DNA of 64,000 bases from Plumapathes pennacea (Eukaryota > Cnidaria > Anthozoa > Antipatharia > Myriopathidae), in the NCBI GenBank assembly GCA_964036295.1, contig OZ038467.1, forward strand, positions 13,465,170-13,529,169, given 5' to 3'. How positions within the stretch are numbered: the first letter of the stretch is position 1; every line of letters starts with the position of its first letter. The notes below the pieces were generated by a model. The model ran no database searches. It saw only the letters and a program-made list of their open reading frames with translations, and had not been told where the DNA came from. Positions 1 to 12,562 of this stretch are shown here, one piece after another. A program made the position numbers and the translations under genes.

Positions 1-4
1 TCAG

Positions 5-2198
5 GCTATATTGGCGCTGGAGCGGTTCCCGTCGCAAGCGTCACGTGAGACGTTGATGGACATCATCCTTCAGAAGGAGTGCTTCTTCCGTGTCAGGATG
101 GAAGCATGTTACTGCTTAGCCAAGGTTACTGCCTTGCTTCATTGAATAGCTTACGATTTACTGTAGAAAGTAATTGTGTGACTGCTTTGGGTTTGCGCTG
201 CTACGTTTTATCATTGGTCCAAAACGATTGAACGTATGTGGCGATGACGTTCTCTTGCAATGCTGATTGGTCATTTCTTCAAAGTAAAATCAATTCCAGA
301 TCCATTTGGCTTCTAGCTAGTTGAAAGTAAACGGTAATTGTGAAGTTGCACGTGATCGGTATCTGGTCGGTACGTGTTCCGTATGTGGTCGGTCGTGGTC
401 GGATTAGTCTAACTAAACACCCCATGTGATTGGTACTGAAATATACTTTGATTTTGGGCTTTCATTTTAACGCCGGCCGAAAATGTAATGATCATGTAAA
501 AGGTATTTTATATGGATACGACCACATTTTCTCGATACAAAGATCATGGAAAGTAAAGAACCAAAAGCCCCCCATACAAAGACTCTGTAATCCTCTGCAG
601 TCCGGTTGGAACCCATGACACTTAAGATAGATTTGTATGAGAGTACTGCTGCCTGGAGCAACCAATAGCTCAGTCGTTTCTCTCAGTCGTTCCCAAACTC
701 CCCTTGTCTGTATACTTTCTTTGATCTCGAGTTACTTTGGCAGGTACCAATACCCGTTTTGTGTCTTTCCATTGTCTCCCTCAGGTGGCGTCCGCGACCG
801 CTTCCACTTGGGCGGGACACACAGCGATGCTCAACATCTTCAGGAAGCTGTTCGGCTCTCAGTCCTGTCCACAAATAGTGCGATACAACGATTTCTCCTG
901 CTTTACATCTTACTTTATACAGAAAGTGAGTACGATCTGTTGACGAAAAGGGAAAACGTGCACCTTAAAGAAGTAACGAAGTGCAGGGTTTTCTTTTATC
1001 AAAGACCAACTAAAAAGATTGTTCTAGCTCAAAAGATATCAAGGAAGTAGTTTAGAGTTAATCCCAGGGCTCCAAGAATTCGCTAGTTCAAGGCCCGGAG
1101 CTGGCATAATTTGACATCGGGCTAGCATGAAGCGTTCGTTCTGTGCCCGACGTGCCAGTTGACTTTCTCTTTTTCATACAAGTTACGCGATACGCATGAA
1201 AAGAACGGCGTCAGTTCTTCAGTTGACACCGAGTTCCCTGAGTCTGAGCTACCACACTTGTATTATTTGCCAACCCATGGCTGTGAGGATGAAGAACATT
1301 TTTCCAGCCCTGTATCCAGGATTAACCTAACAACTGGGCCCTTACATTTTTTTCCTGTCGTTTCTCGTTCCCAGGCCTTTCCTCTTGCATTGACGTCCGT
1401 ACGGAGCGTGCACTCGCATTGTCCTGGGGAAGTGCTGCAGTTTGTGCTGGATCTCATCAAGTTTAACGATAACCGCCTGAACAAGGTACCTTATCATGTT
1501 GCTGTGACGTCACTATTTCAACCGTTCGTCTTGCTTGTTTAAATCACACACACCTTTCACTCCAAAGCTGAAAATGCAGATTCTCCCAACCTTCTAAGAA
1601 AAAAGTGTATGAGTGATGTTGTGAGAATTGATAGTTCAATCAGCTTTTATCTGAGCAAGGTATCAAAAGCCAAGTTCTCAATATTGCATGACATATTTCT
1701 GGTGTGAAACTGAAGGAGAAATTTGAAGTTGATCAATATTGTGAGTTAAGGTTGATCATATATCATTAATTGTGCGCCATTTATGTAGAATGATCTATCA
1801 ATGGCGTAAAGTCTTCCCTAACTATTCTTTGGTTTATTTTGTTGTTGTTGTTGTTTGCCCGTCAGTTCTCTGACTCTTATTACCTCAGTGCTCTTATTGA
1901 AGCACTGGGCAGGACTGTCACTCCTGGAGTTTCCATAGTGACCACTGGAAGGTGTGTAGCCTCTTTAAACCTTCGTGGAACGTCTGACACAGTTGTGTGT
2001 ACAAACACTATAAATACTTATGTGCCATGTAGATAAGTCAACGGACACCTCTCTAAGACGGACACCTGGCAGCAGTGATCCCTGCCGTTTCTTCAGCCAT
2101 TTACTCTAAATTATCTATAATACGGACACCTCTCTAAAACGGACAGTTGGAGCTGGTCCCGAGAGTGTCCGTCTTAGAAGAAGTTGACTGTATCTGTG

Positions 2199-2259
<61 letters not shown>

Positions 2260-4747
2260 GTGGATTTATATTGCGCACTTTACAAGAGATGTTTGCTCAA
2301 ATGCGCATAACAGTTGTAGTTATGTTGATGAGATGAGATCGGACGTCAGCTTGTATGGGCGCCTTAGGCAGCCGCTATCAGTCCATGTATGATCTCATCA
2401 TTATTAGACATTAGACATTAAACTTAATCCTAAATTATGGGTTTGATTGTAGTACATGAAAGCTATGGATACTGTCTGACTCCAGTTTGTGTTTGTTTAG
2501 TGACGGCAAACAAGTGGTGAAGCTCAAGGAAGAGGCCCAACAAATTCTCGGAGAAGCGACGCGGCATCTAAACTTGGAAAAGCTGCTGCCTTCCTACCGG
2601 TTTGCTGTTTCTGTCAGGTAAACATGGAAACGTAAGAAGAAGAAGAAGAAGGCTTTACCAATGAGCTTGACTTTCTCCGTTGAGCATGTTTATAAAAGAG
2701 CTTTTGGGAGACTGAATTTCTGTTCAATCAACTGAGATATATTCTGTTCAACACTTATTTCTTTAAATTCGCGGATCTCCGACGCGTCATTCACCTTGAG
2801 GTTTCGATAGTCTGGGTACGAGGGTTATATGTCCTCAAATTTTTCGTCAAAAAAAAAAACCAACCTGACTGACATCCTACATCCAGATATATCACAATGT
2901 GTTCTGGTTACATCCGGGCATTACTATACATTCCGGATACATCCGGACATCACAAGGCATTCTGCTTACATCCGGGCATTAGCGGACATTATTATTACTA
3001 TACATTCTGAGTACATCCGGGCATTACAATGTATTCTGGTCCCTGTTGCAGTTGTCTGAAGGTGTTACGCACAATGCAGATCAATGGACATGTCCCAGCA
3101 GACGCTGCGGCCTTTAAGTACTACGCCAGGTAGGCGCCAAAACTCCGGTTCTTTTGTCCCCTGTTATTCTCAATATTTTGACTTGTAATTGTCTTTTCTC
3201 ATTTTCTACACCTTCTAGTTTTGGTCACTTCGAAGATGTCCGACAAGTGGCGATCGATTGTTTGGTGGACTTTACAAAGAGTAAGAATCAACCATTGAAC
3301 AACTGCCCTAAATCCCTACTAGTGTCTCTAATGATGTTTGTTTTTGCAGCCAAAGGAAGTAAAGATGGTCTGGAGTACCTTCTTGACATTGTTGAGAAAG
3401 ACCCCGTGCCTTTTATGAGGTATTGACAGTCTGTAATATAAACTGTGGAATTGTAAGAACGAATCAGCCCAACGTAACCAAAAGCAGGGTTAGAAATTGT
3501 CCCAGGGACAAGCACACGTCATGTTTTGGTTGCCCCATTGCAGCACTAAATTGCATTTTTTTCTCAAAGCCATTGGTTGACCGCGGGATAACCATTGTAC
3601 ACTGTTTGGTTTTCCTAGCATGTTTTTGGTGTCCGGGACAACTGGACTCAGGTTTCATGTGTCGTTTGAAAGCTTCGCCGATCGGTCACATGCAGATTGC
3701 CTCAAACCAATTTTGTATTTCTTAACAGCACCCAGGCAATCAGTGGTAACCAAAGGTACTACGTGCAATTGACACCATTTCTTTTTACTTTTTCAGACAC
3801 TACACCCTGCGGTCGCTGGCCGACTGCCCGCCATTCACGCGCAAGAGCTCGTCTCCTCTGAACTCTCCGGCTCTGGTGGAAAGACTGTGGCAATTCATCA
3901 AGTAAGACGCCGCCTAGCAGTCTTTACATATTTATTAATTTATTATTAACTGCATTTTCACACCTTATATGCACCGTGCAGCTTTCATTACATTCTAGTC
4001 TACCCTCCTATACACGCATTTACATGCCTATTCTTTGACAGTCCCTTAAAGAATGCTGTCATGGTCTCGGTGGTCTTTTTAGATTTATACCAAGCCCACC
4101 CTACTTAAAATGCCACCTCTTGTCCCCAGTGAATCTACTGTTTTTTTGCTTTGTTTGGAATGTGTAACCAAAGTACATCACTGTGGTGTACATGCAACGC
4201 AAGTACAATGTTTCCTAATTTGCTGACATCACATAAAATGTACAATCGGAGCCTTAAACTTAAGCTATTCGGAGACATCATTTTGGATAACTTTCTTGGC
4301 TACTTCACAATGGGATTCTAAGTAAGAAGACCTCATTTGTGTCACTCTGTAACAGAGTACAGAAGATTTGTTAGAGCAGGGTTAATTCTCCTTAACTGCT
4401 GTTCGTGAATGTTTTTGTCAACAGTCACGATACGGCGAGCGACGCGCGCTTGCGCAGTGATGCGGTGGAGTTGTACAATGCATTATGGGGGAGGCTCACT
4501 CCAACTTGTGTGCCGGCTCAAGGAGTAAGTGTACAGCGGTCGGCATTTACGATGTAATTTAAGAAGTAAAGATCAAAAGTGTGCTAGATCGATTCGTTTC
4601 TAATGGGCAGGCCTGTTGAGGGGAATTTGGACTCCGATGTGGTTCTGGTATTGAAGACGATGAAGCTGGCGATAACGGTTTATGACGATGACAATGGGAA
4701 CCATGACGATGATATTGACGACGACAATGGTGATATGACGATGACGA

Positions 4748-4786
<39 letters not shown>

Positions 4787-5988
4787 TGGTGATGATGGTG
4801 ATGATGGTGATGAGGAGGAGGATGACGATAGCGATAAGGCGATGTAATGATGACGATGACGAAATCAGTGGGTACTTTCTAAGAAATACGTTGTAATTTT
4901 TAGCAAGCGCAGTTTAACTACGATTTTTTGGCAGATGGGTATTGTAATCGACCTAAAGGAGAGAAAAATCATGAACTTGTCTCCAATGGCCAGGCCGACT
5001 TCTCCGGTAGGTACATTCCGGGTCAGAGCGCTTTTTGTTTATCCGAATCAACCTGCATTGTTCCACGAAGCTTGCCTTGTCTGTGATCTTCCGCACTAAC
5101 TGAGGGACGTTTTCCTCCCCTTTTTTTCCGTGTAGAGCGGTTCAGCGAGCGAAGATTCTACAGTTTCCAAGAAAAGCCGCAAGAGGAAATCGCTGCATCC
5201 TTCTTCCCCGGCAGGTAAGCGTTACCTCTGTATCCATGCAGGTTCTTTATTCTTTTTTGTCGCATTCGTAAAACACATCCCGTTCCATGTGCCTTATTGT
5301 TCAATTTGCCTTGTTTCAGTTCCAGACCCCGCAGGTCATACGGATTCCCCTGGGACCCCCATGAGTGTTGAGTCGGGATGCTCTGACAGCAGCAAACTTC
5401 GCTTCAAGATCAAGGTCGGTCAGCGGTAGTACAACTTAAGCTTCCTTGCCTTATGCATTACTTTGGCCGAACGTCATCCATTCATCAACTTTTCTGTAAA
5501 TTTCAAACCTTTGTATCATTCAAAAATCAAGCCCCAAAAGTTACAAAATCAATCCCAGGGACTGTTAGTATTCGTGAGATAATCTTAATATCCTTACTGT
5601 GTGATGCTTGTAATAGTATTGTGACTTTAGGTTTCTATATTTATTTTGCTAGTCAGGGAAACTTTATATTTCCAGATTACACAGCATGTAGTCGTGTTGC
5701 ATGTACAAGTAACGGTTAGCGCATAGCGTGCGACTTTGCATCACGTGTGTAACACGTGTGACTGTGTGCATGTATCCCTTTTTTCAGCTCGGTAACGAAG
5801 AGAGCGGCGGTGAGAGCGGGAGCGAGCCGCGAGTGAAGAACGAAAACGAGAGCGGCACAGAACACAAGAAACACAAGAAAAAGAAAAAGAAACACAAACA
5901 CCGCGAAGACAAGGACCGCAGAAAACCGAGCACCAGCAGCAGTAACTATGACTCACCCATGAACTTTGATCCCACACAACTTACATAG
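5..5988 (+). CDS. TAF2: TFIID subunit 2 (TAF2), 3' portion, 14 exons
   Basis: TAF2 is a TFIID subunit that helps recognise core promoters for RNA polymerase II in the nucleus. The window starts at an intron acceptor, so the aminopeptidase-like N-terminal half is missing. Exons read by splice sites and phase: 5-124, 785-925, 1375-1485, 1866-1951, 2501-2617, 3052-3129, 3219-3280, 3350-3419, 3797-3901, 4425-4524, 4935-5006, 5136-5214, 5320-5414, 5788-5988; they give 478 residues and a stop. Family signatures are FRVRMEACYCLAK, LDLIKFNDNR, EKLLPSYRFAVSVSCLKVLR, FGHFEDVRQVAIDCLVDFTK and VIDLKERK, all collinear with human TAF2 as I remember it. The C-terminus is Ser/Glu-rich and then has a Lys/His stretch (KHKKKKKKHKHRE), as in vertebrate TAF2. 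The last codons lie inside a 45-bp tandem repeat. Family assignment is secure; individual exon edges are hand calls. Confidence 0.93.
1562..1757. repeat. ~200-bp dispersed 'ctttcactcccaagagtgatc' element (7 copies)
   Basis: Recurring words are gcagattctcccaacc, agaattgatagttcaatc, agcaaggtatcaaaagccaa and actgaaggagaaa. Other copies, in either orientation: about 15518-15729, 24952-25153, 44573-44773, 49940-50096, 51371-51572 and 61582-61853. The most complete copies have inverted ends (taaccctttcactcccaag / cttgggagtgaaagggtta), so a MITE is likely. Confidence 0.8.
2036..2193. repeat. Dispersed 'tgtccgtcttagagag' element (5 copies in window)
   Basis: Inverted ends are agtcaacggacacctctcta and gtgtccgtcttagaagaagt. 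Related copies lie at about 42371-42537, 49765-49932, 50330-50493 and 58962-59092, mostly in introns. Non-coding, about 160 bp. Confidence 0.8.
2202..2258. repeat. (TAA)n microsatellite
   Basis: An uninterrupted aat/taa trinucleotide run of about 57 bp in a TAF2 intron. Confidence 0.95.
4736..4785. repeat. (GAC)n microsatellite
   Basis: A gacgac run preceded and followed by gatgac and gatggt variants, in a TAF2 intron. Confidence 0.9.
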
Positions 5989-6095
5989 CGATGATGACGA
6001 CCTTTGAACTTTAAACCAACAGGACTTGCATAGAGACGGTGATGACTTTTGAACTTTGAACCAACAGAACTTGCACAGCGACGGTGATGCCCTTT
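5955..6095 (+). repeat. 45-bp minisatellite spanning the TAF2 stop codon
   Basis: Three imperfect copies of a 45-bp unit begin near 5961, 6006 and 6051 (each starts gaactttgaa or gaactttaaa). The TAF2 stop codon at 5986-5988 lies in the first copy. The second copy would read a similar peptide (NFKPTGLA then stop), so the 3' end of the gene has been amplified in place. Confidence 0.75.
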
Positions 6096-7912
6096 CCATG
6101 TCAATGGGCCCTTTGCACCAGGCTGCTCACATGACCAAAATCTACCACATGACTGAAAATGGAGAGAACGGAAAAAATACGTAGGAATGCAAAATTTCAG
6201 GGTAAGCATCTATAGAACGAAATGTTGGGACGCAAGCCTCAGGTGGTGAATTTTGAGTCACGTGGCGGATTTTGGACACATGACCAGCCTAAAGCAACGG
6301 ACCTATAAGAGGAACTTTCTGTAACACTAGGACAGAAAGTTTGGAGTTGAACACAGTGCAGACGTAAGGACACTGATGAAGCTGTTGGTATTTCTGAACA
6401 AGTTACGACCACAGAAAAACATGGTAACTTAGACAAGGAAACAAATTAAGACACTAAGGTATTTGAAATCACTCTCTCTTAGATCTAATTTTTATACCAG
6501 GAATTCATCAAACCATCGTGATGTATAAAGTTTTACGAACGTGCGCGCTTTACGTTCGAAAAAAGCTTTTGTTTTTCGATACAAGTATCCTATAATGGAT
6601 AAGAAAGATAGCAGTCCAATCATATCGGATTGTTTCTCAACTTGCTGTATTTCAGAATCTTAACATTAGTTTTCATTTTACACTATAAACTTTTCCAACC
6701 TTTCGGGCCGCCATGTTGTTTACTGGGCTCTCAAGTGTAACGTCTGCCGATACGTCTTGTGAGTATATAAAGTCGTTTATTTGAATATTTTGATATTGTC
6801 CTTGTGTTATTTACCACCCCATGTCCATTAGAACATGTTCTGGGGAAAACCTAATGTTGAAACTTCGCGCTTCAAAAAACCGGGTCTGACATCAGGACGA
6901 GGCGATGTTTTGAGTGCCATGAATGACGTCATAAGTGTCAAATGAAAGTTTACGTTAGTTGCACTTTTTCGTTTCATGCTTGAGACTTCTTCGCCAGCCG
7001 TAAGTACTTCCTAATTTAAGATTTTATTTGTCGTAGTTATTCTCGGTAAGTTTTAGTCCCTCTTTCCTTGCCCCCGCTTTCTCGCGACGAAATGAACCGT
7101 CGAACAAGGTAGGTACAGTGATTTTATTGAATCATTTATTGGTGTGGAGAAACAGATGGGCCATTCCTGTGAATAAGGATCACTTATGGGTCTTACCTCC
7201 GCTCATAACTGGCGAATATCACCCGTGATAAACTCGAGAGTCGTGTTTGTGTACCGCCCTTTCATGTGAACCGACTAATAATAAGGCCAGAGAGTTTGCG
7301 GTTCTAATTTTTTAAAACGACTGCGGGTTTTATTCCGACTAAACATTAAGTAGAGAAAGTCAAGACTGAGAGATGAAAGAGCAATCAAATATGTGACGAT
7401 TAATTAGCAGTAATAAATGAAAACCAGACATGTCCGTGCTTAGACCCCCCGCGCAGCAGTACCACCAGCTCCAGAACAGGTACCACAAGTGAACAGTTAA
7501 CTTGGGAATCAAGATCGAAAAAGAAAAGCACGAGTAAGTGATCATCTTACAGTCACGTTTTTTATTGTTAAATGCGGTGCGAGCTGTAATGTCGTTGAAA
7601 GCTTTGCACGGATCGGGCCCGACGCCGAGAGTGGCGGAAAACTCCCGTGATATGCCAATTATATTTATAGTTATTTTGTTACAGTGGATCATCTTGTTAC
7701 TTTTCCTTTGTTTTCCTACGTCGGAATTTTGAATCAGGAAATCTATTCTGGAGTACTACTGCAAGGGTCACTGTACTGTCGCAAAGTTATTAAATTGCAT
7801 CTTTTTCACTTCTGATTTTTGTTTTTTTTTTTTTTCATTAAAGTAGAAATAATAAATTGTAAAAAAAAGGCTGACAAGCATCCTTTCGATTTTTTGCAGA
7901 ACGCTGGGCGCC
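5989..7912. other. Intergenic: TAF2 3' UTR and upstream region of the collagen-like gene
   Basis: After the 45-bp repeats there is no reading frame with splice support or a recognisable domain. The stretch should hold the TAF2 3' UTR and the promoter of the next gene. I see no clear TATA box or conserved element. Confidence 0.5.
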
Positions 7913-10900
7913 ATGGCAACTGTCAGTCATCTCGTGATCTTCCTTATTACCATCAGCATGGTTAACAGTTATCGTCACAAGCATTTCTCCAGAGCTTCCA
8001 GCTACAAAAAGTTCAACATCGTGGCTCAAAACAAGAGTAAGGTTGGTGACAGCGAGACAGGGCACTCCGCCAATCACAGAGACTGAAAGAAACACTTTCA
8101 ACCAGTCATAGGCCAAAGTTATCTGCGGTTTGATTTTACTTTGAAGAAAGCGGTGTGAAAAAACGCCATCGCCACTTGATTGCTTGCGCAAGAAGATCGC
8201 AATCGGGATTTTTTCTTGTTCTCGATTGGCCGAGAATGCTGCCAAACGTCCAAACGCGTAACAAACGCAAAACCAAAGCAATCACGGGATTACTTTCGGC
8301 AGTCATCCGAAAACCGCTCTATTCTCAAATTAAGACGCACTCGGCCGAATCTTTGGAAGTAACAATGGCTACGATTTGCACAGTTTTTTAGTGTGCTTCT
8401 CAGTTGTTTGGCAGGGCAAAATTGCTGCAAAGAGCCAATAAATTAACGTAGCTTCTTTGAGAAAAAAAGGAGCTCAACGTTGTTGTCTATCAAAGTGATA
8501 CAAGTAAGACATTTCTGTTTGCACTTGATCAGGACAATATGTTGGTTATGATGAAAGGTAAGGATGGAGCGCCCGGTCGACAAGGAGAACAGGTATGAAA
8601 AACCCGAGAACATGAACTCAGAGCAACAACTGCCGCCTTCACTAGAACCACGTCGATCATCACCACGTCATCATCAACTTCATCGTCATAATGGCATCAT
8701 TTATAGATGAGCACTATATTGCATGCTGTCGTCGTCGTTGTCGTCTTCGACTTCAGCGTCATATTGTATTTTTAATGTCGTTACCATGTCACTATTATCG
8801 ACATGGTCCAAATCGTCAACATCACTGCAGTCATTGCTGTCATCATCGTCGTCGTCATCATCAATTTCACACATAATGGGTGCATAATTTCTTTCGCTAT
8901 CATTGACATGATCACCAGTCATCATCAACATCCACATTCAGTCATCATTACTGTCGTCATTCATGAACAACTAATCAGCGCCGATGTCATCGCTAGGAGC
9001 ACCATCCATCTCCTCATCGTCACCATCAATGATGAAAGTCACAGAAATGACAACAACAACATTGACATCCCAAAACATTCAATAGCCCGCCTTGCATACA
9101 CACGATCCTGGCTTATACAGTTAACACCTCGTCCTTGTCTCCGTCGATCCATTGGCTATTCGTTTTCCGTAAACGCCATAACATTGTTTGTACTTGTCTT
9201 GCAGGGCGACGCAGGATCAAAAGGCTCCCCGGGACCTCCTGGACCAATGGTAACTTAGCCGCTAACCGACTCTGACAATGAGTGGAAATGTTATACAGTG
9301 AAAGCTCAAATTAGGGCCCGGCGATAAAAAATTTGGACTGTGGTATCTTTTTTGGATCAGTATAAACTGACGGTTGGACAATGGGTGCAACAGGCTACTG
9401 AAAATGAGCCGTGTCAGTGTGTAGAGAAGAAACAGAAAGACGTCATTTACTGTCAGAGCTTCTAGTGCCGGTGTTTCTTTGAAGTTTTTTTCAAACACTG
9501 CTCTTCCCTAACAATATCAGTTACGAATATAAAACGATGTGCGGGTGGTTTACGTCGTTTAGCATGCATTATAGCATGCGGATACAGCTGTTTCCCATCG
9601 GGGCGCTTCCGGTTCCGGTTGGGGCACAACCGGAAGTGCCCCGATGGCAAGCGGCTGTACTCGATAAGTCTGTTACCTGGCTGCAGTGCCACAACTCAAA
9701 TGTTTCAATTTTTTTCATTATTAGGGAGACAAGGGACCGCCAGGAGTCTGCACCAAGGAGCAGGTAGAAATGTGATCAGACATATATTCCTTTGTCAGTG
9801 TTTTTCATCCGTCCAGTGTAACGACTTGGACGAATTTATCTTGTGTGATGACGGACTCGCACGATTAATTCGAGATGGATAAAACTGACTTCACTTCAAA
9901 CACAAAATTTTCAGCGTGAAAAGCGATCTTAACCTATCAGTGTGCTTGTGTGTAAAACGCGTTCCGTCCCCGTGTATTCTTTGTTTTATTTTGATCATTT
10001 GCTTGTTGGTAAAACTAAATACTACTCTGCACTTAATCGAAAAGCCAGGGAACTAGACTTCGTCAAATGCTCATGTTTCCTTGCTGTTGTATTCTCAGTG
10101 TGAATCAGCTGAATTGAAAGCTCTCATCAAGCGGCTGCAAGCCTTGGAAATCCTTGTCAACAGTGCAAAGAACAAGAGTGGTACCCCTGCTTTGCTCCAG
10201 TGCAAGACCAATGGCACTGGTGCACAAAACAATTCTAAACAAGGAAGTGCCCCTGTCGTGATAGTGTGCATCAAACCCCTTGCACCCCAGGCTCCTACCA
10301 GCCAGCCTGCTGTTGTGAAGCCTACCACCACACCAGCTGCTTCCCCTGCACCAGCTACTTCTGCTGCCCCTTCCGCTGCCCCAGCACCAGCTGCTGCCCC
10401 CGCGCTGGCTGCTTCCGCTGCCCCTTCCCCAGCTGCTTCTCCTTTGCTGGCTCCTGCCCCAGCAGCACCTGCTCCCATTACGATGCAGAACAGTGTACAT
10501 TCTCCAGTTCTGTGGGAGACCCCACCAATACCAGTACAGGTTGGGAGAAGCAAGTTACTAATCACAGGAGCACTTAAAATTTAAGGGGGGAGGGGAAACC
10601 AAAGTTTTGTACAACACTCACTGGTAGAAAGAGAAACAAGGGACTGCACCCCCCTATATGTGCCACATTTTTGCCAGAGAAGGGGTGAAACATAATAAAT
10701 GATTAGCTTAGCCATTGTAAAATTTTGTCTACCATAGTAGAGATATAGGTAAATGTGTCACTTTCTGTCTCTGGTATAAATTTTGTCCCCAGGAAAGTAC
10801 ATCTGTACAGATGCAAAGCACGCCACCACAGCCTTTGAACAGTGGCACAACAACATTCACCACAGCCATCCCAGCACCCTTCAATGTACAGCAGTATTAC

Positions 10901-11173
10901 AAACGACACGAGTAAGTACCAAACAAGGGGACCGTTTCTTCCTTATTTTTTTCTTAGATGGTTTGGGAAACTTGTATTGAGCTCAGCTGGGTATTGTGTA
11001 ATAAATATGGACCGGAAGTTAAACCCTGTCAACTCATATCCATTTTGCTCTACAGAATTGCCTCAAAGAAGAAAAACACAAAGATTCATCATCTGAGACC
11101 AAAAATAAGTAAGAAGGGCAAACTAACCTCACATCACAGAAACAAAAAGAGCAGGCATGTAAGGGGCAGATAA
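7913..11173 (+). CDS. Secreted short collagen-like protein with Pro/Ala-rich tail, 7 exons
   Basis: Exons: 7913-8041 (donor uncertain), 8533-8592, 9205-9249, 9725-9763, 10099-10539, 10793-10911, 11056-11173; the joined frame gives about 316 residues. The N-terminus (MATVSHLVIFLITISMVNS) looks like a signal peptide. Three small phase-0 exons encode a continuous run of 11 Gly-X-Y triplets (GKDGAPGRQGEQ, GDAGSKGSPGPPGPM, GDKGPPG), then a Cys pair (VCTKEQC) and a short heptad-like helix (LKALIKRLQALEILV) that could start trimerisation. A long exon adds a low-complexity Pro/Ala/Ser tail, and the C-terminus is basic (KKKNTK, KISKKGK, HHRNKKSR). The number of triplets is close to that of cnidarian minicollagens, but the minicollagen Cys pattern is absent. 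Exon 1 could instead use the stronger donor at 8037 (gtaagg), but that breaks the phase with exon 2. I do not recognise a named family; a small extracellular matrix or skeletal matrix role is inference. Confidence 0.7.
8640..9050. repeat. Degenerate CAT/CGT trinucleotide-rich tract in intron
   Basis: A long stretch of cat, cgt and tca triplets in the second intron of the collagen-like gene. It produces apparent open frames rich in His/Ile or Asp on the two strands that are composition artefacts. Confidence 0.6.
9583..9660. repeat. Hairpin inverted repeat in intron
   Basis: The left arm (tacagctgtttcccatcggg then cgcttccgg) is matched by a right-arm complement (ccggaagtgccccgatggca then agcggctgta) with a very short loop. 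This is probably the remains of a foldback element in the intron before the exon at 9725. Confidence 0.7.
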
Positions 11174-12562
11174 GACAAACATAAAATTCACACAAGTACT
11201 CAACTTTGATTTTCTATCTCAGTCAGTTTCTGGCCAGACATAGACAGCATTTGGAAATTTGTAAGAACACAAGAGATGTGAGGAGGAGCATAATGCCACA
11301 GAAATCTTATTATTCCACACAGAAGAGCTGTACAAAAACAGAGACTAAGGTCATTAGAGCCATTTTTGCATGACTGTCGAAGGTAATTGTGTGATTGTTT
11401 TGGTTTTGCTACACTTTCCAATTGGTCTTAATAAGTTTTTTGGCCAATCAAGAGCAAGTGATCATGCCGTGTTACTGCACTACTGATTTGATAGTAGAAC
11501 CAATTTATTGCAATTACTTGGTTTTGTATTTGGTTTTGCTTGTACTTCTAATTGGTCCAATTTTGACTGGCTCCTCATTGATTGGCTCTGTGATTGCTTT
11601 GGTTTTGGTTTTCGACAGTCATCCAAGAAGCACTCTACAAGGAAATATACTGTAAGCAAAGATGAATAAAAAAAGTTGATTTTGTTCTATTTTAACTCTG
11701 CCTGGCAGTTCTCTGATGCTCGTAAGGCACAGATTGTTGACGTTGATTTTATGAGGGTAGGAAACCAAGAGAAAAACTTGTCTGAATTTGTCACCTTGGC
11801 CTGGGAGAAGTGAACTTTTGGCACTATTTTCCCCAGGACTTATCTGTCCACAAAAAACAGTGCTGCAGTTGTCTCATTTCCTGCTGGAATATCACTTGGT
11901 CTTGGGTTGTATAAAATGCAATACTTGGGCGGTAAGTGCCTTTCAACCAACAGTTAATTCCTTAAATCATCTCATCCCAGCAACTTCAATTTCTAAAATT
12001 ACAGTATGCTGCGAACCTGAGAAAAAAGTCGTCTCACACAGGGCGTTTTCGCAGGCAAAGTCTGCAGATCCTAAAGACGTCGAAGCCATAATTTGATGCC
12101 CCTTCACTCGCTTGGCTGTGTCGCGTTGGGTTTCGTCGCGTTGTACCATTTGTTCCATATTGCAGATAAAAAAGACGTACCAACACAAGTTGAATGTATA
12201 CTGAGTTTAGTGAGACAGGAATTTCCTGCCTTTTTCTCTCCTCCGTTTGAGAATTCTCCGTCCGGTGCGAGATCTCATTCTGGCCAGAAAGCCATGTTTC
12301 CTTTTTCTCTGAAGGTTATTCGGCTGATATTCCATTCCAAACCTTACAAAACGACAGGGTTGTAGTATCGGTGTTACCCTCGTGATAAAGCCACCTATTC
12401 CAGAGAAATGCGTCACCGCTGGGCTCAAAATCGTCCGGAGAAAACCAGAACCAAACCACGCCGCCATGTTTGACTGCTACTCCACTCGTACCCAGGGCCA
12501 TCCGCGTGAGAAGCGCGCAGTGAGAGAACTCGTTTCCAGTCTTCCCAGTCCAGGTGTGTTTA
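11174..12562. other. Intergenic, with a dispersed repeat and the INO80E upstream region
   Basis: Positions about 11350-11620 carry a dispersed repeat marked by gattgttttggttttgct and aattggtc words, related to sequence at 150-290 and, inverted, 8215-8330. Nothing here looks coding. The last few hundred bases should contain the INO80E promoter. Confidence 0.45.

Noticed and set aside
10095..10565. Long Ala/Gly-rich open frame on the minus strand
   Set aside because: Shadow of the Pro/Ala-rich exon of the collagen-like gene, which has supported splice sites on the plus strand.
7913..11173. Collagen-like gene as a true minicollagen
   Set aside because: No CX3CX3CX3CX3CC motif and no poly-proline block flanking the Gly-X-Y run; only isolated Cys residues.
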